A stretch of 64,000 bases of DNA. It comes from Leclercia adecarboxylata. GTDB lineage: Bacteria > Pseudomonadota > Gammaproteobacteria > Enterobacterales > Enterobacteriaceae. The notes beneath the pieces are model-generated. The model saw only the letters and a list, made by a program, of their open reading frames with translations, ran no database searches and was not told where the DNA came from. The stretch is taken from NCBI RefSeq assembly GCF_006171285.1, contig NZ_CP040888.1, forward strand, positions 1 through 64,000, read 5' to 3'. Position numbers and translations under genes: made by a program. Shown in pieces: positions 8,446-17,030 of the stretch; positions within the stretch are counted from its first letter, which is position 1; each line of letters starts with the position of its first letter.

Positions 8446-9486
8446 ATGAGACGCCTTCCCGTGTTTTTTGTCCTGGACTGTTCAGAGTCCATGATTGGTG
8501 AAAACCTGAAAAAAATGACTGATGGTCTGCAAATGATCGTCGGAGATTTAAGAAAGGATCCACACGCACTTGAAACAGCCTGGGTCTCGGTAATCGCATT
8601 TGCCGGTGTAGCCCGTACGATTGTACCTCTTCACGAAATTGCCTCGTTCTACCCTCCCCGCCTTCCCGTTGGCGGCGGTACGAGCCTTGGAGCTGCATTG
8701 CGTGAGCTGACCGTGCAAATTGATACCCAGGTCAGAAAAACCACTCATGAGGCTAAAGGCGACTGGAAACCCGTCGTGTATCTCCTTACCGACGGACGTC
8801 CGACTGACGACACAACCGCAGAAGTGAAGCGCTGGAAGGATCACTACGCGAGTAAAGTGAATCTCATTGCCGTTGGCCTGGGGCCGTCAGCGGACCTGAA
8901 TATCCTGCGGCAACTGACAGAGAATGTCATGCTGTTCACCGAATCTCAGGAAGGGGACTTTACCCGCTTCATCAAATGGATCACGGCCTCGGTTACGGCG
9001 CACAGCCGCAGCGTCGGGGACGACAAACAACCTGAGCTCAGCCAGACTGAATACATAGTCCGGCTGGCCAAGGACGAGCCAGTAAAAGCGTACGACGAAA
9101 ACTGCGTTACGCTTACCGGCCGTTGCAGCAAGACCCGTCGTCCGTACCTGATGAAGTATGAACGGCCACCAGCAAGGGTTTCCGGGCTCGATTTCAGTCT
9201 GAACCTGAACAGCTTTAATATTGCCGGATGCTATCCCATCGATGAGGACTATTTTGCGTGGTCAGATGCCACCGCTACCGGTTTGCAGGTAAATACCAGC
9301 GAACTGCATGGCGTACCGGGTTGCCCCCACTGCGGTAATGCCAGTGCGTTTGCCCTGTGCTCATGCGGAAAGTTGCTGTGTATTGACGGCCCGGATGACG
9401 TGATCTGCCCGTGGTGTGAAACAGGCCTGTCATTCAGCAATGATGGCGGAAACACTAACTTCGACGTAAACAGAGGGAGAGGTTGA
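8446..9486 (+). CDS. terY3: TerY-type VWA protein with C-terminal zinc ribbon (third copy)
   Basis: A 346-residue protein. Residues 1-~200 form a VWA domain starting MRRLPVFFVLDCSESMIGEN; the MIDAS DxSxS is D-C-S-E-S, followed by GGTSLGAAL and LLTDGRPTDD. The C-terminal third carries a cysteine-rich zinc-ribbon-like module with four CxC/CxxC knuckles between CPHCGNASAF and ICPWCETG. This is the TerY of the TerY-phosphatase-kinase triad described for ter-related operons, and the phosphatase and kinase genes follow. Its TGA overlaps the ATG of the phosphatase (TGATG). A start with GAGGAAAATT just upstream is well supported. Confidence 0.88.
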   Translation: MRRLPVFFVLDCSESMIGENLKKMTDGLQMIVGDLRKDPHALETAWVSVIAFAGVARTIVPLHEIASFYPPRLPVGGGTSLGAALRELTVQIDTQVRKTTHEAKGDWKPVVYLLTDGRPTDDTTAEVKRWKDHYASKVNLIAVGLGPSADLNILRQLTENVMLFTESQEGDFTRFIKWITASVTAHSRSVGDDKQPELSQTEYIVRLAKDEPVKAYDENCVTLTGRCSKTRRPYLMKYERPPARVSGLDFSLNLNSFNIAGCYPIDEDYFAWSDATATGLQVNTSELHGVPGCPHCGNASAFALCSCGKLLCIDGPDDVICPWCETGLSFSNDGGNTNFDVNRGRG

Positions 9487-11123
9487 TGTCGCAAAATGCT
9501 TTACTTGAAGAGAAGATTATCCGCTTAGTTCTGTCTGAGCTGGGCCACCCTGTTGAAGGTGAGCGGCTTTTACTTCTATCGCAGGACCCATCCCTTACCG
9601 AAGAAATTATGCGGCTTAAAGAGCGGATTGAGAGCCTTGCACAGGGTTTATCTGCGCGGGTTAGCGAAGGTGATAACGACGCAGAGATTGCCGCCTCGTC
9701 AGCATCCAGTCTTTCCGATCAGCAACAAACGGTCGTAAGTGTTGCTGATAACCCGGGCATTGACGCTACCGATACATCAGCACTGCAACCCCTGCCAGAA
9801 AATGAGCCTCATCCTCCGTTCTGGAAGCTGATGCCTTATTACGAATTTGATAAACCAGCACAGAGGGAAGACGAAAACCTGTCTTCCCTGGTATTAAAAC
9901 CCGGGCAGATACCGACAGGCCAGCAGCGGGCCAGCTTAGCTGTGCCACCTGCCGTTCCCCCGAGAGCTAAAATAACGATCCCCAACGCCCGCGCAGGCGA
10001 ACGTTTCTCTTCGCCGGTTGCTATCGTTCTGGGTGAGGGCCAGCAGGCTACTGTCAGGGACGTTGTCTTTCCCCGGAACATTGGCCTGTCTTTTGACAAA
10101 GAACAGGAGTTGCTGACAGGTACTCCCACCGAAAGCGGCGATATAGAGCTTTCAGTAATCTGGTCATGCACGTCGCACGACGAATGTGAAACAAAACAGC
10201 TATTTATAATCAATCCCGATCCGAGAAGCCTGTGGAAGGTGGTAGAGCCACCAGCAGACGCTCCCTACCCTAAGTCCCATCTGGACGCTGCTGGCCTGGT
10301 CAGGGGTGATATACGTATTGCTGCCGCCAGTCGCCGGGGACGCTCTCATGAGCATGCCGGAAGCTTCAGAGATGACGACTTCTACATCAACCACTGCCAG
10401 GAAACAGGATGGTCTGTCATGCTGGTCGCAGACGGAGCCGGTAGTGCGGTAAATTCCCGGGAAGGCTCCCGGATTGCAGTCAAAACGGCTGGCGATTACC
10501 TTTTAAATCAGCTCAGTGGTGTGAAAGGCGTCCATTTAAAGCAGCACATCACGGCGTGGGAAGGGAGCGATCAGCAGGCAACAATAAACGCCATGCTTCA
10601 TCATTTTAAACAGGCAGCTACGCTCGCGGTCAACAGTATCCAGAACGAAGCCATTTGTGCAGAACAACCTGTGAAATCCTATTCAACAACCCTTCTGGCA
10701 ACTGTAGCGCTACGAACTGATAACGAGCTGTTTGCGACTGCATTCTGGCTTGGTGATGGTGCGATAGGTGCATACAGCCCTTCCGGTAAAGTCAGGATAC
10801 TGGGAAATCCCGATAGCGGAGAATACGCAGGACAAACCCGTTTCCTTGACCAGAGCATTATCGCAGACCCCTCGTTTAGCGGCCGCATCAGCGTGGGTAA
10901 ATGGAATGATGTATCTCACTTGATCCTCATGACAGACGGCGTCTCAGACCCTCTGTTTGAGACGGATAATGGGCTTCGCAGTGACGAAAAATGGACCCGT
11001 CTCGTTGATGAGCTCAACCCTGTCCTTACAGACGCCAGTATTGCGCCTGAGAGGTTAGGCGACTGGCTTAACTTTTTCTCCACAGGGAACCATGATGACC
11101 GCACTATTGCGGTGTTGTGGTAA
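9486..11123 (+). CDS. PP2C-type protein phosphatase of the TerY-P triad
   Basis: The ATG at 9486 overlaps the terY3 stop; the product is 545 residues. The C-terminal ~280 residues are a PP2C/SpoIIE-like phosphatase with WSVMLVADGAGSAVNSREGS (metal-binding DGAGS), FWLGDGAIGAY, LILMTDGVSDPLF and a terminal GNHDDRTIAVLW; the catalytic aspartates are all present. A segment at about 170-240 (from IPNARAGERF, with GLSFDKEQELLTGTP) resembles a bacterial Ig-like domain. The first ~150 residues are low-complexity and probably flexible. The phosphatase is expected to oppose the kinase encoded next, with the TerY protein as a scaffold. Confidence 0.85.
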   Translation: MSQNALLEEKIIRLVLSELGHPVEGERLLLLSQDPSLTEEIMRLKERIESLAQGLSARVSEGDNDAEIAASSASSLSDQQQTVVSVADNPGIDATDTSALQPLPENEPHPPFWKLMPYYEFDKPAQREDENLSSLVLKPGQIPTGQQRASLAVPPAVPPRAKITIPNARAGERFSSPVAIVLGEGQQATVRDVVFPRNIGLSFDKEQELLTGTPTESGDIELSVIWSCTSHDECETKQLFIINPDPRSLWKVVEPPADAPYPKSHLDAAGLVRGDIRIAAASRRGRSHEHAGSFRDDDFYINHCQETGWSVMLVADGAGSAVNSREGSRIAVKTAGDYLLNQLSGVKGVHLKQHITAWEGSDQQATINAMLHHFKQAATLAVNSIQNEAICAEQPVKSYSTTLLATVALRTDNELFATAFWLGDGAIGAYSPSGKVRILGNPDSGEYAGQTRFLDQSIIADPSFSGRISVGKWNDVSHLILMTDGVSDPLFETDNGLRSDEKWTRLVDELNPVLTDASIAPERLGDWLNFFSTGNHDDRTIAVLW

Positions 11124-11148
11124 GGGATACGCTTTTTCGGTGATCAAT

Positions 11149-12171
11149 ATGGCAAATATCGTTACGTGCAAAACAAAGGACGGCGAAACAGTCCAGTATG
11201 TTGACGAGGTAATTGGTTCGGGCTCGATGAAGGATGTTTACTTTTCGCCTGATAAATCATACGTCGTCGCTTTTTATCATAAACCGCAGAACGAGCAGGC
11301 CCGGGATCGGATTGATATGATCACCGGACGCTACAGGCAAAACATTTTTGGCCAGTCCGGAGGTGAATACTGGAAGGACCTGTTTTGCTGGCCGACCCAT
11401 GTTGTTGAGCATGGGCATAAAATCGGCATCGTGGTTCCAACCTACAAAAGCTACTTTTTCTTTAAATACGGCTCTAAAAACGATGATTTTCTTGGCATAA
11501 AAGGTCGTGAAAAGGAAGGCAAATGGTTTGCCAGCGCCAGCAACCAGAACAAATTTCTCGACCCACGTGAACGAGGCAATACGCTTACCTATCTCAAGGT
11601 CTGTCTGCTGCTGACAAGAGCCGTCAGAAGGATGCATGCGGCAGGTCTCTGTCACAGCGATCTAAGCTATAAAAACGTGCTTATCGATCCAGAAATGGGA
11701 CATGCCTGCATCATTGACGTAGACGGCCTGGTTGTCCCTGGAAAGTATCCTCCCGACGTGGTGGGCACCCCGGATTTTATCGCTCCGGAAGTGGTGAAAA
11801 CCAGTCATCTTTCCAAAGAGGATCCGAACCGCGTATTGCCAAGCATTACTACTGACCGTCATGCGCTGTCGGTGCTTATCTACATGTATCTGTTCTTCCG
11901 TCATCCGCTACGTGGCGGAAAAATACATGACATGTCGGATGAAGTACGTGATGAGACCTTATCTATGGGTGAGAAGGCACTCTTCATTGAACATCCGACA
12001 GACAAAAGCAATGCAGTCAAAGTCAGTCAGCTATCGTCCTTTTCACTGCCCTGGGCTGACCCGGAGAAAATTCCTTACACCATCATGGGCCCTTATCTGA
12101 CACCTTTGTTTGAGCGCGCCTTTATAGATGGCTTACACGATGCCACTAAACGCCCGACCGCCGATGAGTAG
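11149..12171 (+). CDS. protein kinase of the TerY-P triad, truncated by an amber codon
   Basis: I start at ATG 11149 (MANIVTCKTKDGETVQYVDE); a GTG at 11140 is closer to the AAGGGA ribosome site and may be used. The product is 340 residues. Kinase features: glycine loop GSGSMKDVYF, catalytic CHSDLSYKNVLID (H-x-D...N), IIDVDG in place of DFG, and GTPDFIAPEV (APE motif). The frame ends at TAG 12169-12171 in ...KRPTADE-stop. The usual end of this subdomain is RPTAxEW, and the same frame stays open for 158 more codons, so the TAG looks like a mutated TGG tryptophan codon. The kinase domain is nearly complete but the zinc-ribbon tail is lost unless the stop is read through. Confidence 0.8.
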   Translation: MANIVTCKTKDGETVQYVDEVIGSGSMKDVYFSPDKSYVVAFYHKPQNEQARDRIDMITGRYRQNIFGQSGGEYWKDLFCWPTHVVEHGHKIGIVVPTYKSYFFFKYGSKNDDFLGIKGREKEGKWFASASNQNKFLDPRERGNTLTYLKVCLLLTRAVRRMHAAGLCHSDLSYKNVLIDPEMGHACIIDVDGLVVPGKYPPDVVGTPDFIAPEVVKTSHLSKEDPNRVLPSITTDRHALSVLIYMYLFFRHPLRGGKIHDMSDEVRDETLSMGEKALFIEHPTDKSNAVKVSQLSSFSLPWADPEKIPYTIMGPYLTPLFERAFIDGLHDATKRPTADE

Positions 12172-12648
12172 GAAAGCGCCCTGGTTAAAACAGTCGATCT
12201 GATACAGCCCTGCCAGAACAAGGCGTGTGAACAGAAATGGTACGTTTTCTCGGGTAAGACAAAGCCGGTTTGTCCCTACTGCGGTACGCCATACAAGGGT
12301 AAATTACCGGTTCTAAATTTATATTCTTCCCGAAAGGAAGGCAGTTATCGTCCTGACGACCACCGGTTGATGGTGTGGAGCGGGCAGTCAATCTATGCGT
12401 GGCATGTGAATCGCCTCATTGCACCAAATGAGCGTACAACCGATTTGCAAAGGAAACGAGTTGGGTATTTTGTTTTCCATAACGATCAGTGGTGGTTAGT
12501 AAATGAAGGCATAAATGGGCTTATGTCATTACCGGATAAACGACAGATTGCCATTGGGGAAAAAATTGAACTGACGAATAACGCTCAGTTTGTTCTGTCA
12601 AAGGAGGAAGGCGGCAGGCTGGTCGTCGTTCAGTTAGTAGAAAACTAA
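12172..12648 (+). pseudogene. detached C-terminal zinc-ribbon and beta domain of the ter kinase
   Basis: This stretch continues in the same frame as the kinase directly after its TAG stop and is open for 158 codons to TAA at 12648. It encodes ESALVKTVDLIQPCQNKACE, then a second cysteine pair (CPYCG) making a four-cysteine zinc ribbon, followed by a beta-rich ~110-residue region that could be an FHA-like or similar phosphopeptide module (LMVWSGQSIYAWHVNRLIAP, VGYFVFHNDQWWLVNEG). There is no start codon with a ribosome site at its beginning; an internal ATG at 12370 could start only part of it. With the amber codon read as Trp, the whole kinase would be 499 residues. Confidence 0.75.
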
Positions 12649-12813
12649 CGGACGCCCATAACGACTAAAACGTTCTGGCAGCATACTGAACCTGTTTAAT
12701 GAATCACTATATTAAGCTGTGTCAAATTTAAGCTGCCAGAAAAACTGACTGTCTGTGCCGGATATGCGGTACACCTCCTGCGGCAAGGGTTTAATGCGCA
12801 AAGCCCAATTTAT

Positions 12814-13896
12814 TTATAAGAGTGAATAGTTTTGTGGCTCTACCCTGCCGCTCTCCTTTCCTGTGTCATGGTTTTTAACATCTGAAATACTGACATTGTT
12901 AAGCCGGTGATTGTATAAGGCGATGCGGACAATCTCATGAAGATATTCAAGTTCGTTTTGTGTCAAGGACTGGCCTTCCTGGGTTTTTGAAATCATTTCC
13001 TGCCAGCAGATCAGTCTTTCGTAACTGACATGTTCGCTGTTTTCCAGGCAGTGCAACCTGAAATAGCGAAGGAACAAAGGAAATTCATCGGTCTGAGCGA
13101 TGTCATAAGCCCGAACCGTTAACCGACACAGACATACAATCGTATCCTGCTGTAACCTGACTAACGCGTTATGACTGCCCGGAAGGATATCAGGCAATTT
13201 CATCTTACAGTCAGCAAGGCGCTGAAGAAGAGGCCCTTCCTCTGAAGGCTCCCGTCCCCGATACTCCTGAAGAGGTTCAGATTCAAGTTCATGCATTAAT
13301 GGATGATATAGCCATTCCCGGGAACTGGTCTCATCAATGATCAGGCTTTCAATGCACTCACTGTATGTTGTTTTACGTCGCCCGAGCTGCACCTGACTGA
13401 TTTCATATTCAATATCTGGAAGATCGATACGCAATGCGGCAACTCTTTCGGAAGGATGAAGGTGGTCAAAGGTTAACTTCGCAGAAATGCTACGATCCCT
13501 GTCCAGAAAGACGGCCACACATAAATCATTAACCTTTACGAACAGATCAGCTGTGCCTCCGAACATACTGCCGCTTCCAATAACCTCATTCAGTGAAACC
13601 GGCCCACCATCGTCGCCAGCGAGAAGATTTGGGAAACCAAGAACCTGGTGCTCGTTGATGACTTCAATAATTTTTCCCCGGATGGCTTCCATCAGACCAT
13701 CACAGTCACCGGCTACAGCAGTACTGTGTGAGAAATGCCAAAGCTTGACCTCCCCCTGCTTTGCTAACAGATCAGTTTTGCAAGCGGGGCAGATGCAGTT
13801 ACAGTCGATACCCCGGCTGACCTCTGTAATATCTAAAAAGAGTCCTGATTCTCTCTGGAGTCCAAATGGAATACCAAATGTGTAACTCTTACGCAT
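12814..13896 (-). CDS. CoiA-like zinc/nuclease-family protein
   Basis: ATG 13896 is preferred over a TTG ten codons upstream because GGGGTG lies five bases before it. The 360-residue product has an N-terminal CPACKTDLLAKQGEVKLWHF followed by SH, resembling the zinc-binding N terminus of competence protein CoiA, and then a region with potential restriction-like nuclease fold (acidic and basic residues around FVKVNDLCVAVFLDRD and ALRIDLPDIEYEISQVQLGR). DNA-processing proteins are recurrent companions of ter systems. It converges on the kinase remnant. CoiA-like relation is reasonable for the first 60 residues, weaker for the rest. Confidence 0.6.
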   Translation of the reverse strand: MRKSYTFGIPFGLQRESGLFLDITEVSRGIDCNCICPACKTDLLAKQGEVKLWHFSHSTAVAGDCDGLMEAIRGKIIEVINEHQVLGFPNLLAGDDGGPVSLNEVIGSGSMFGGTADLFVKVNDLCVAVFLDRDRSISAKLTFDHLHPSERVAALRIDLPDIEYEISQVQLGRRKTTYSECIESLIIDETSSREWLYHPLMHELESEPLQEYRGREPSEEGPLLQRLADCKMKLPDILPGSHNALVRLQQDTIVCLCRLTVRAYDIAQTDEFPLFLRYFRLHCLENSEHVSYERLICWQEMISKTQEGQSLTQNELEYLHEIVRIALYNHRLNNVSISDVKNHDTGKESGRVEPQNYSLL

Positions 13897-14256
13897 GGCT
13901 GCACCCCGTTTTTGATAATTATTCAAACTATATCCGAAATAACGGAGGAGGATTTCTGTAAAACGAATTAAAAGAAATGATTTTTTAGTTTTCCAGATTA
14001 ATGTTTGACAAGAATCAAATGAGAGCCTTACAAATATGGAGAGAGAAGTTTAGGTAAAGTAACTTTTATCACAACTTCTAAAATTAAGGAGAATATCGGA
14101 TGTATTTAGCAGTGGGCTTGGCTTATGATTAAAGTCTTTCTCCGAACTTAATAAGAAAGTTAAAAAGACAGGCTATTACAGTGCCTTTAGCCCCGAAAGG
14201 GGCATAAACTATTTTCAAATCCAGACACAGTCTTTTTGTTGTGCCAATATCAATAA
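13897..14256. other. intergenic region between the CoiA-like gene and hha
   Basis: An AT-rich 360-bp stretch with no gene that I can support. It contains one copy of the dispersed palindrome AAAGTNACTTT at 14056-14066 and a GCCCCGAAAGGGGC hairpin at 14190-14203 that, read on the minus strand, could end the hha transcript. The promoter of the CoiA-like gene should lie in its left part. Confidence 0.5.
14190..14203 (-). terminator. possible terminator after hha
   Basis: GCCCC-TTTC-GGGGC stem-loop on the minus strand about 53 bp after the hha stop. There is no clear T run, so this is tentative. Confidence 0.4.
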
Positions 14257-14469
14257 TTACTCGCGAACAAAGGTCCACACACTCGCAGGAACTTTGTCAT
14301 ATAACTTTTTCATTGTCAGTTCAGCTTTACGATGATCATAAGCACCAGAAATTTCAAGAGAGGCGACACCCGAGTTTTTTTCACATAACCTTTCAAATAC
14401 TTTTTCGAGCGTTTCGAACGAACTACACTTACGGAATTTCATTAAATAAGACTGCTTTGTGTCAGACAT
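14257..14469 (-). CDS. hha: Hha/YmoA-family nucleoid-associated modulator
   Basis: ATG 14469 with AAGGTTG seven bases upstream gives 70 residues: MSDTKQSYLMKFRKCSSFET and, at the end, KAELTMKKLYDKVPASVWTF. This matches chromosomal Hha almost block by block ([29 protein letters not shown]). Hha proteins bind H-NS and help it silence horizontally acquired DNA; IncHI plasmids such as R27 carry their own Hha and H-NS, which limit fitness cost and control thermosensitive transfer. The linker between the two halves (EKVFERLCEKNSGVASLEIS) has diverged. The gene stands alone, minus strand. Confidence 0.9.
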   Translation of the reverse strand: MSDTKQSYLMKFRKCSSFETLEKVFERLCEKNSGVASLEISGAYDHRKAELTMKKLYDKVPASVWTFVRE

Positions 14470-14638
14470 AATCAACCTTCTTTAGACAGGCCTCAACTGG
14501 CCAGGGATAATCTTAATATCATTTTTCACTTAAGCCTAACGATTTCACAACCTTTTTCGTTGTTTCCACCCTGTTCATAACCAGGTACATGAGTGCTAAA
14601 ATGACTGTAAATAAAACCAGTGTATCCCGGTGAGCAGG

Positions 14639-15814
14639 ATGAAGAATCAATCAGTGATCAGACAGTTTTCGGAAAGCGAATTGCATCAGCAGCTGGAAAC
14701 GTTCGGCAACCATGATAAACAGCTTTCACGCTTGATCCGTTACTTTTCCCATCTGAGATACAACACAGCTAAAACCTATCTGCACTGGCTACGAGTATGG
14801 AACGAATGGTATCAGGCGAATGCCCGGTTGCATACAGACTGGCCAGTAAGTTCGCTCCCCGTGTCTGAGGAAGCTCTGCTGGCGTTTATGGGGCATCTTG
14901 AAGGCAAATTGTCACGAAGCAGCATAAACAGCTGTCTTCAGGCCTTAAACAGTATCCATAAAAAAGGGCTTAACCTGCCCGGGATTATTACGTCTGAAGC
15001 ATGGTACATGCTGGAAGCCTTAAAACAATCGGAAGCCCGGAAGCGAAAGACGACTAAACAGGCAACTCCCTTTCTTATTGGCGATCTCAAGGCTCTGATA
15101 AAGTTACGCAGTACTACAAACTCAGTTCGTAAGCTTCGTGACCTGTGCCTGATCTGGACAGGCTTTGAAACACTGCTCCGTTCATCCGAAATTCGCCGTA
15201 TACGTCTGAAAGATCTGTCTCTGGATAGTATGACCGGTGAATTTAACCTGACGGTATACCGTACAAAAACGAACATCAGTACACTTCTTACCTACCGGCT
15301 GACACGTCAGTTAACTAACTGCCTCTTGAGATTGATGAACCTTGTGAAAATGGATCAGCACAGTCATCCGGATGAATACCTTTTCCAGGCCGTAAATTTC
15401 CATGATACAGGCTATATGCCACCCGGCTGGAAGCTTCGGAGTAAAGGGAATGAGCTATCTGAGCTTCTTAAACGGCATAACCTGCCCTACCGTGCTAAAC
15501 AAAGTCTTCTGAACGATGAAGATGAGGAAGACACTGTGGACGATGCCGGTATGCTCAGCAAAAATTCCCTTTTACGGGCATTTAAAGAAATGTGGAATGA
15601 GCTTTATCCAAATGAGACTAAAACCCGTTACTGGACAGGGCACAGCGTTCGTGTAGGCGGTGCGATACAGCTGGATATTGAAGGTTACTCGCTACCACAG
15701 ATTATGGAAATGGGGAACTGGTCGAATGAAGAAATGGTTATGCGCTACATTCGCAATATTGAAGCTGGTAAAAAAGCCATGATCAAGCTTATGCGAAATG
15801 CCTTTGATGAATAG
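14639..15814 (+). CDS. tyrosine recombinase (integrase-like)
   Basis: ATG 14639 is preceded by GGTGA with five bases spacing; GTG 14630 is an alternative. The 391-residue product has an N-terminal SAM-like core-binding domain (HLRYNTAKTYLHWLRVWNEW) and a C-terminal catalytic domain with the family residues: Arg in FETLLRSSEIRRIRL, H-x-x-R in TGHSVRVGGAIQ and the nucleophile Tyr in MVMRYIRNIE, with GNWSN at the usual place. A second Arg/Lys lies in the YRTKTNIST hairpin. It might resolve plasmid multimers or be a remnant of an integrated element; I see no attachment site next to it. Confidence 0.85.
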   Translation: MKNQSVIRQFSESELHQQLETFGNHDKQLSRLIRYFSHLRYNTAKTYLHWLRVWNEWYQANARLHTDWPVSSLPVSEEALLAFMGHLEGKLSRSSINSCLQALNSIHKKGLNLPGIITSEAWYMLEALKQSEARKRKTTKQATPFLIGDLKALIKLRSTTNSVRKLRDLCLIWTGFETLLRSSEIRRIRLKDLSLDSMTGEFNLTVYRTKTNISTLLTYRLTRQLTNCLLRLMNLVKMDQHSHPDEYLFQAVNFHDTGYMPPGWKLRSKGNELSELLKRHNLPYRAKQSLLNDEDEEDTVDDAGMLSKNSLLRAFKEMWNELYPNETKTRYWTGHSVRVGGAIQLDIEGYSLPQIMEMGNWSNEEMVMRYIRNIEAGKKAMIKLMRNAFDE

Positions 15815-15829
15815 CGCCCTCACGGGCGC
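15814..15829. terminator. bidirectional stem-loop after the recombinase
   Basis: GCGCCC-TCAC-GGGCGC directly at the recombinase stop, in the narrow gap between converging genes; an A/T-rich tail follows on the plus strand (TAACTTTATTTTTT). Confidence 0.65.
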
Positions 15830-15835
15830 ATAACT

Positions 15836-16180
15836 TTATTTTTTCTTGAACGGGTTAAGTCTGGTGAGATTAGAGAGTGCCCCTCCCGGAGGCAAAATTC
15901 CCGTCCTTTTATATTTGTACACGCCATTTAATTTCATTGTCTGGATTCCAAGATTAATAAGCGTGACAAGTTTAAGGGTATACAGGAGTGTAAATTGGGG
16001 AGCAACCTGAATAAAAACTAATAACAAGCCTGCACACATTACACGTAGCCATGCCGCGTACTCCATGCTCAGCGGACGCTTGAAATAGAATCTTTCGAGC
16101 AAATCAACTGTCTTATTACTGATCCACGCCGCCGCCACTGAGAGTAACAACACGATGCACACCATAATGCCCAGTTCCAT
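15836..16180 (-). CDS. small two-helix membrane protein
   Basis: ATG 16180 is chosen because GAAGGGAG lies six bases upstream; a GTG two codons earlier would overlap that site. The 114-residue product has an N-terminal transmembrane helix (MVCIVLLLSVAAAWI), a second hydrophobic segment around MCAGLLLVFIQVAPQFTLLY and a basic C terminus (LNPFKKK). It overlaps the upstream gene by 65 bp in another frame. I do not recognise the family. Its neighbours are other unknown minus-strand backbone genes. Confidence 0.65.
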   Translation of the reverse strand: MELGIMVCIVLLLSVAAAWISNKTVDLLERFYFKRPLSMEYAAWLRVMCAGLLLVFIQVAPQFTLLYTLKLVTLINLGIQTMKLNGVYKYKRTGILPPGGALSNLTRLNPFKKK

Positions 16181-17021
16181 TTTCACTCCCTTCTCTTTTA
16201 GTCTGTTTAAGTTGAGGCTTAGCCACAGTAGTTTTGTTTTTTGCTTTTTTCTTAGGTTTGGTATGGTGAAACAGAAAACAATCCACCATTACCCAACCAT
16301 TTTTATATCGAGCCACCAGCATCTTCTGGCTGGGGTAATGAGCATGAAACAGCATTTTCACGTCCATGGTGCCCATCAACGACTGTTTGCGCTTTAGCTC
16401 ATCCTCAGCCATCTGAAATTCTTGTAAGAATTCTGAAGACAGACGCTGACGCAGAATTCTTATGGCACTGGAGTTTTCATCATTCTTTGCCAGGTGCCCG
16501 AAGCGTACAAGTGCCTTGTGGGTTATCTGGATGGGTCCCAGATGAGAGCTGAGCTGTTCGTACTGCCAGAAGTAGGTCAAATCCACCTTAACCCAGCTGA
16601 TGCTGTCCAGCAGAGCCTCGTTCATGATGGTTCCGGACATAGGTACCATTGTCAGCCTGGCCAGACGCATATGTATGTAGTCCGTAAGCAACCTCAGCGA
16701 CTCAGGAACGTTTTTATTGAGTAGGAGATGCTGAAGCACCGGGGTTGCGGTCTGCCAACACAGATTGCGCCCGTCAGGCAGGAAAGCAAACTTTTGATCG
16801 TCAGGCGCAGAGTTCGAAGCGTTTTCCTTACGAAGCAAAAAATAATGGCCGCACAGCAGCTCTGCTCTTACCTGGTCCTCGTCAGGGTCATGTCGGGCTT
16901 TACTTAGATCAACGGTTAGCACAACGCGGTTAATCGCATCAGCGTGATATTTTTTTACCCAGACGCAGACACGATAGAGACGCTCATCGATTTTCTGGCT
17001 GGCTGTGGAAATCCATTGCAT
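16116..17021 (-). CDS. uncharacterised 301-residue protein
   Basis: Starts MQWISTASQKIDERLYRVCV with AAGGAACAACA upstream. It is mostly globular, with a long helical middle (FGHLAKNDENSSAIRILRQR, FQMAEDELKRKQSL) and a lysine-rich tail after residue 255 (KPKKKAKNKTT) that reads through the start of the following gene. There is no signal peptide or membrane helix. The gene lies 9 bp after the preceding minus-strand gene, so the pair is probably one operon. I do not recognise it. Confidence 0.65.
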   Translation of the reverse strand: MQWISTASQKIDERLYRVCVWVKKYHADAINRVVLTVDLSKARHDPDEDQVRAELLCGHYFLLRKENASNSAPDDQKFAFLPDGRNLCWQTATPVLQHLLLNKNVPESLRLLTDYIHMRLARLTMVPMSGTIMNEALLDSISWVKVDLTYFWQYEQLSSHLGPIQITHKALVRFGHLAKNDENSSAIRILRQRLSSEFLQEFQMAEDELKRKQSLMGTMDVKMLFHAHYPSQKMLVARYKNGWVMVDCFLFHHTKPKKKAKNKTTVAKPQLKQTKREGSENGTGHYGVHRVVTLSGGGVDQ

Positions 17022-17030
17022 TGTTGTTCC

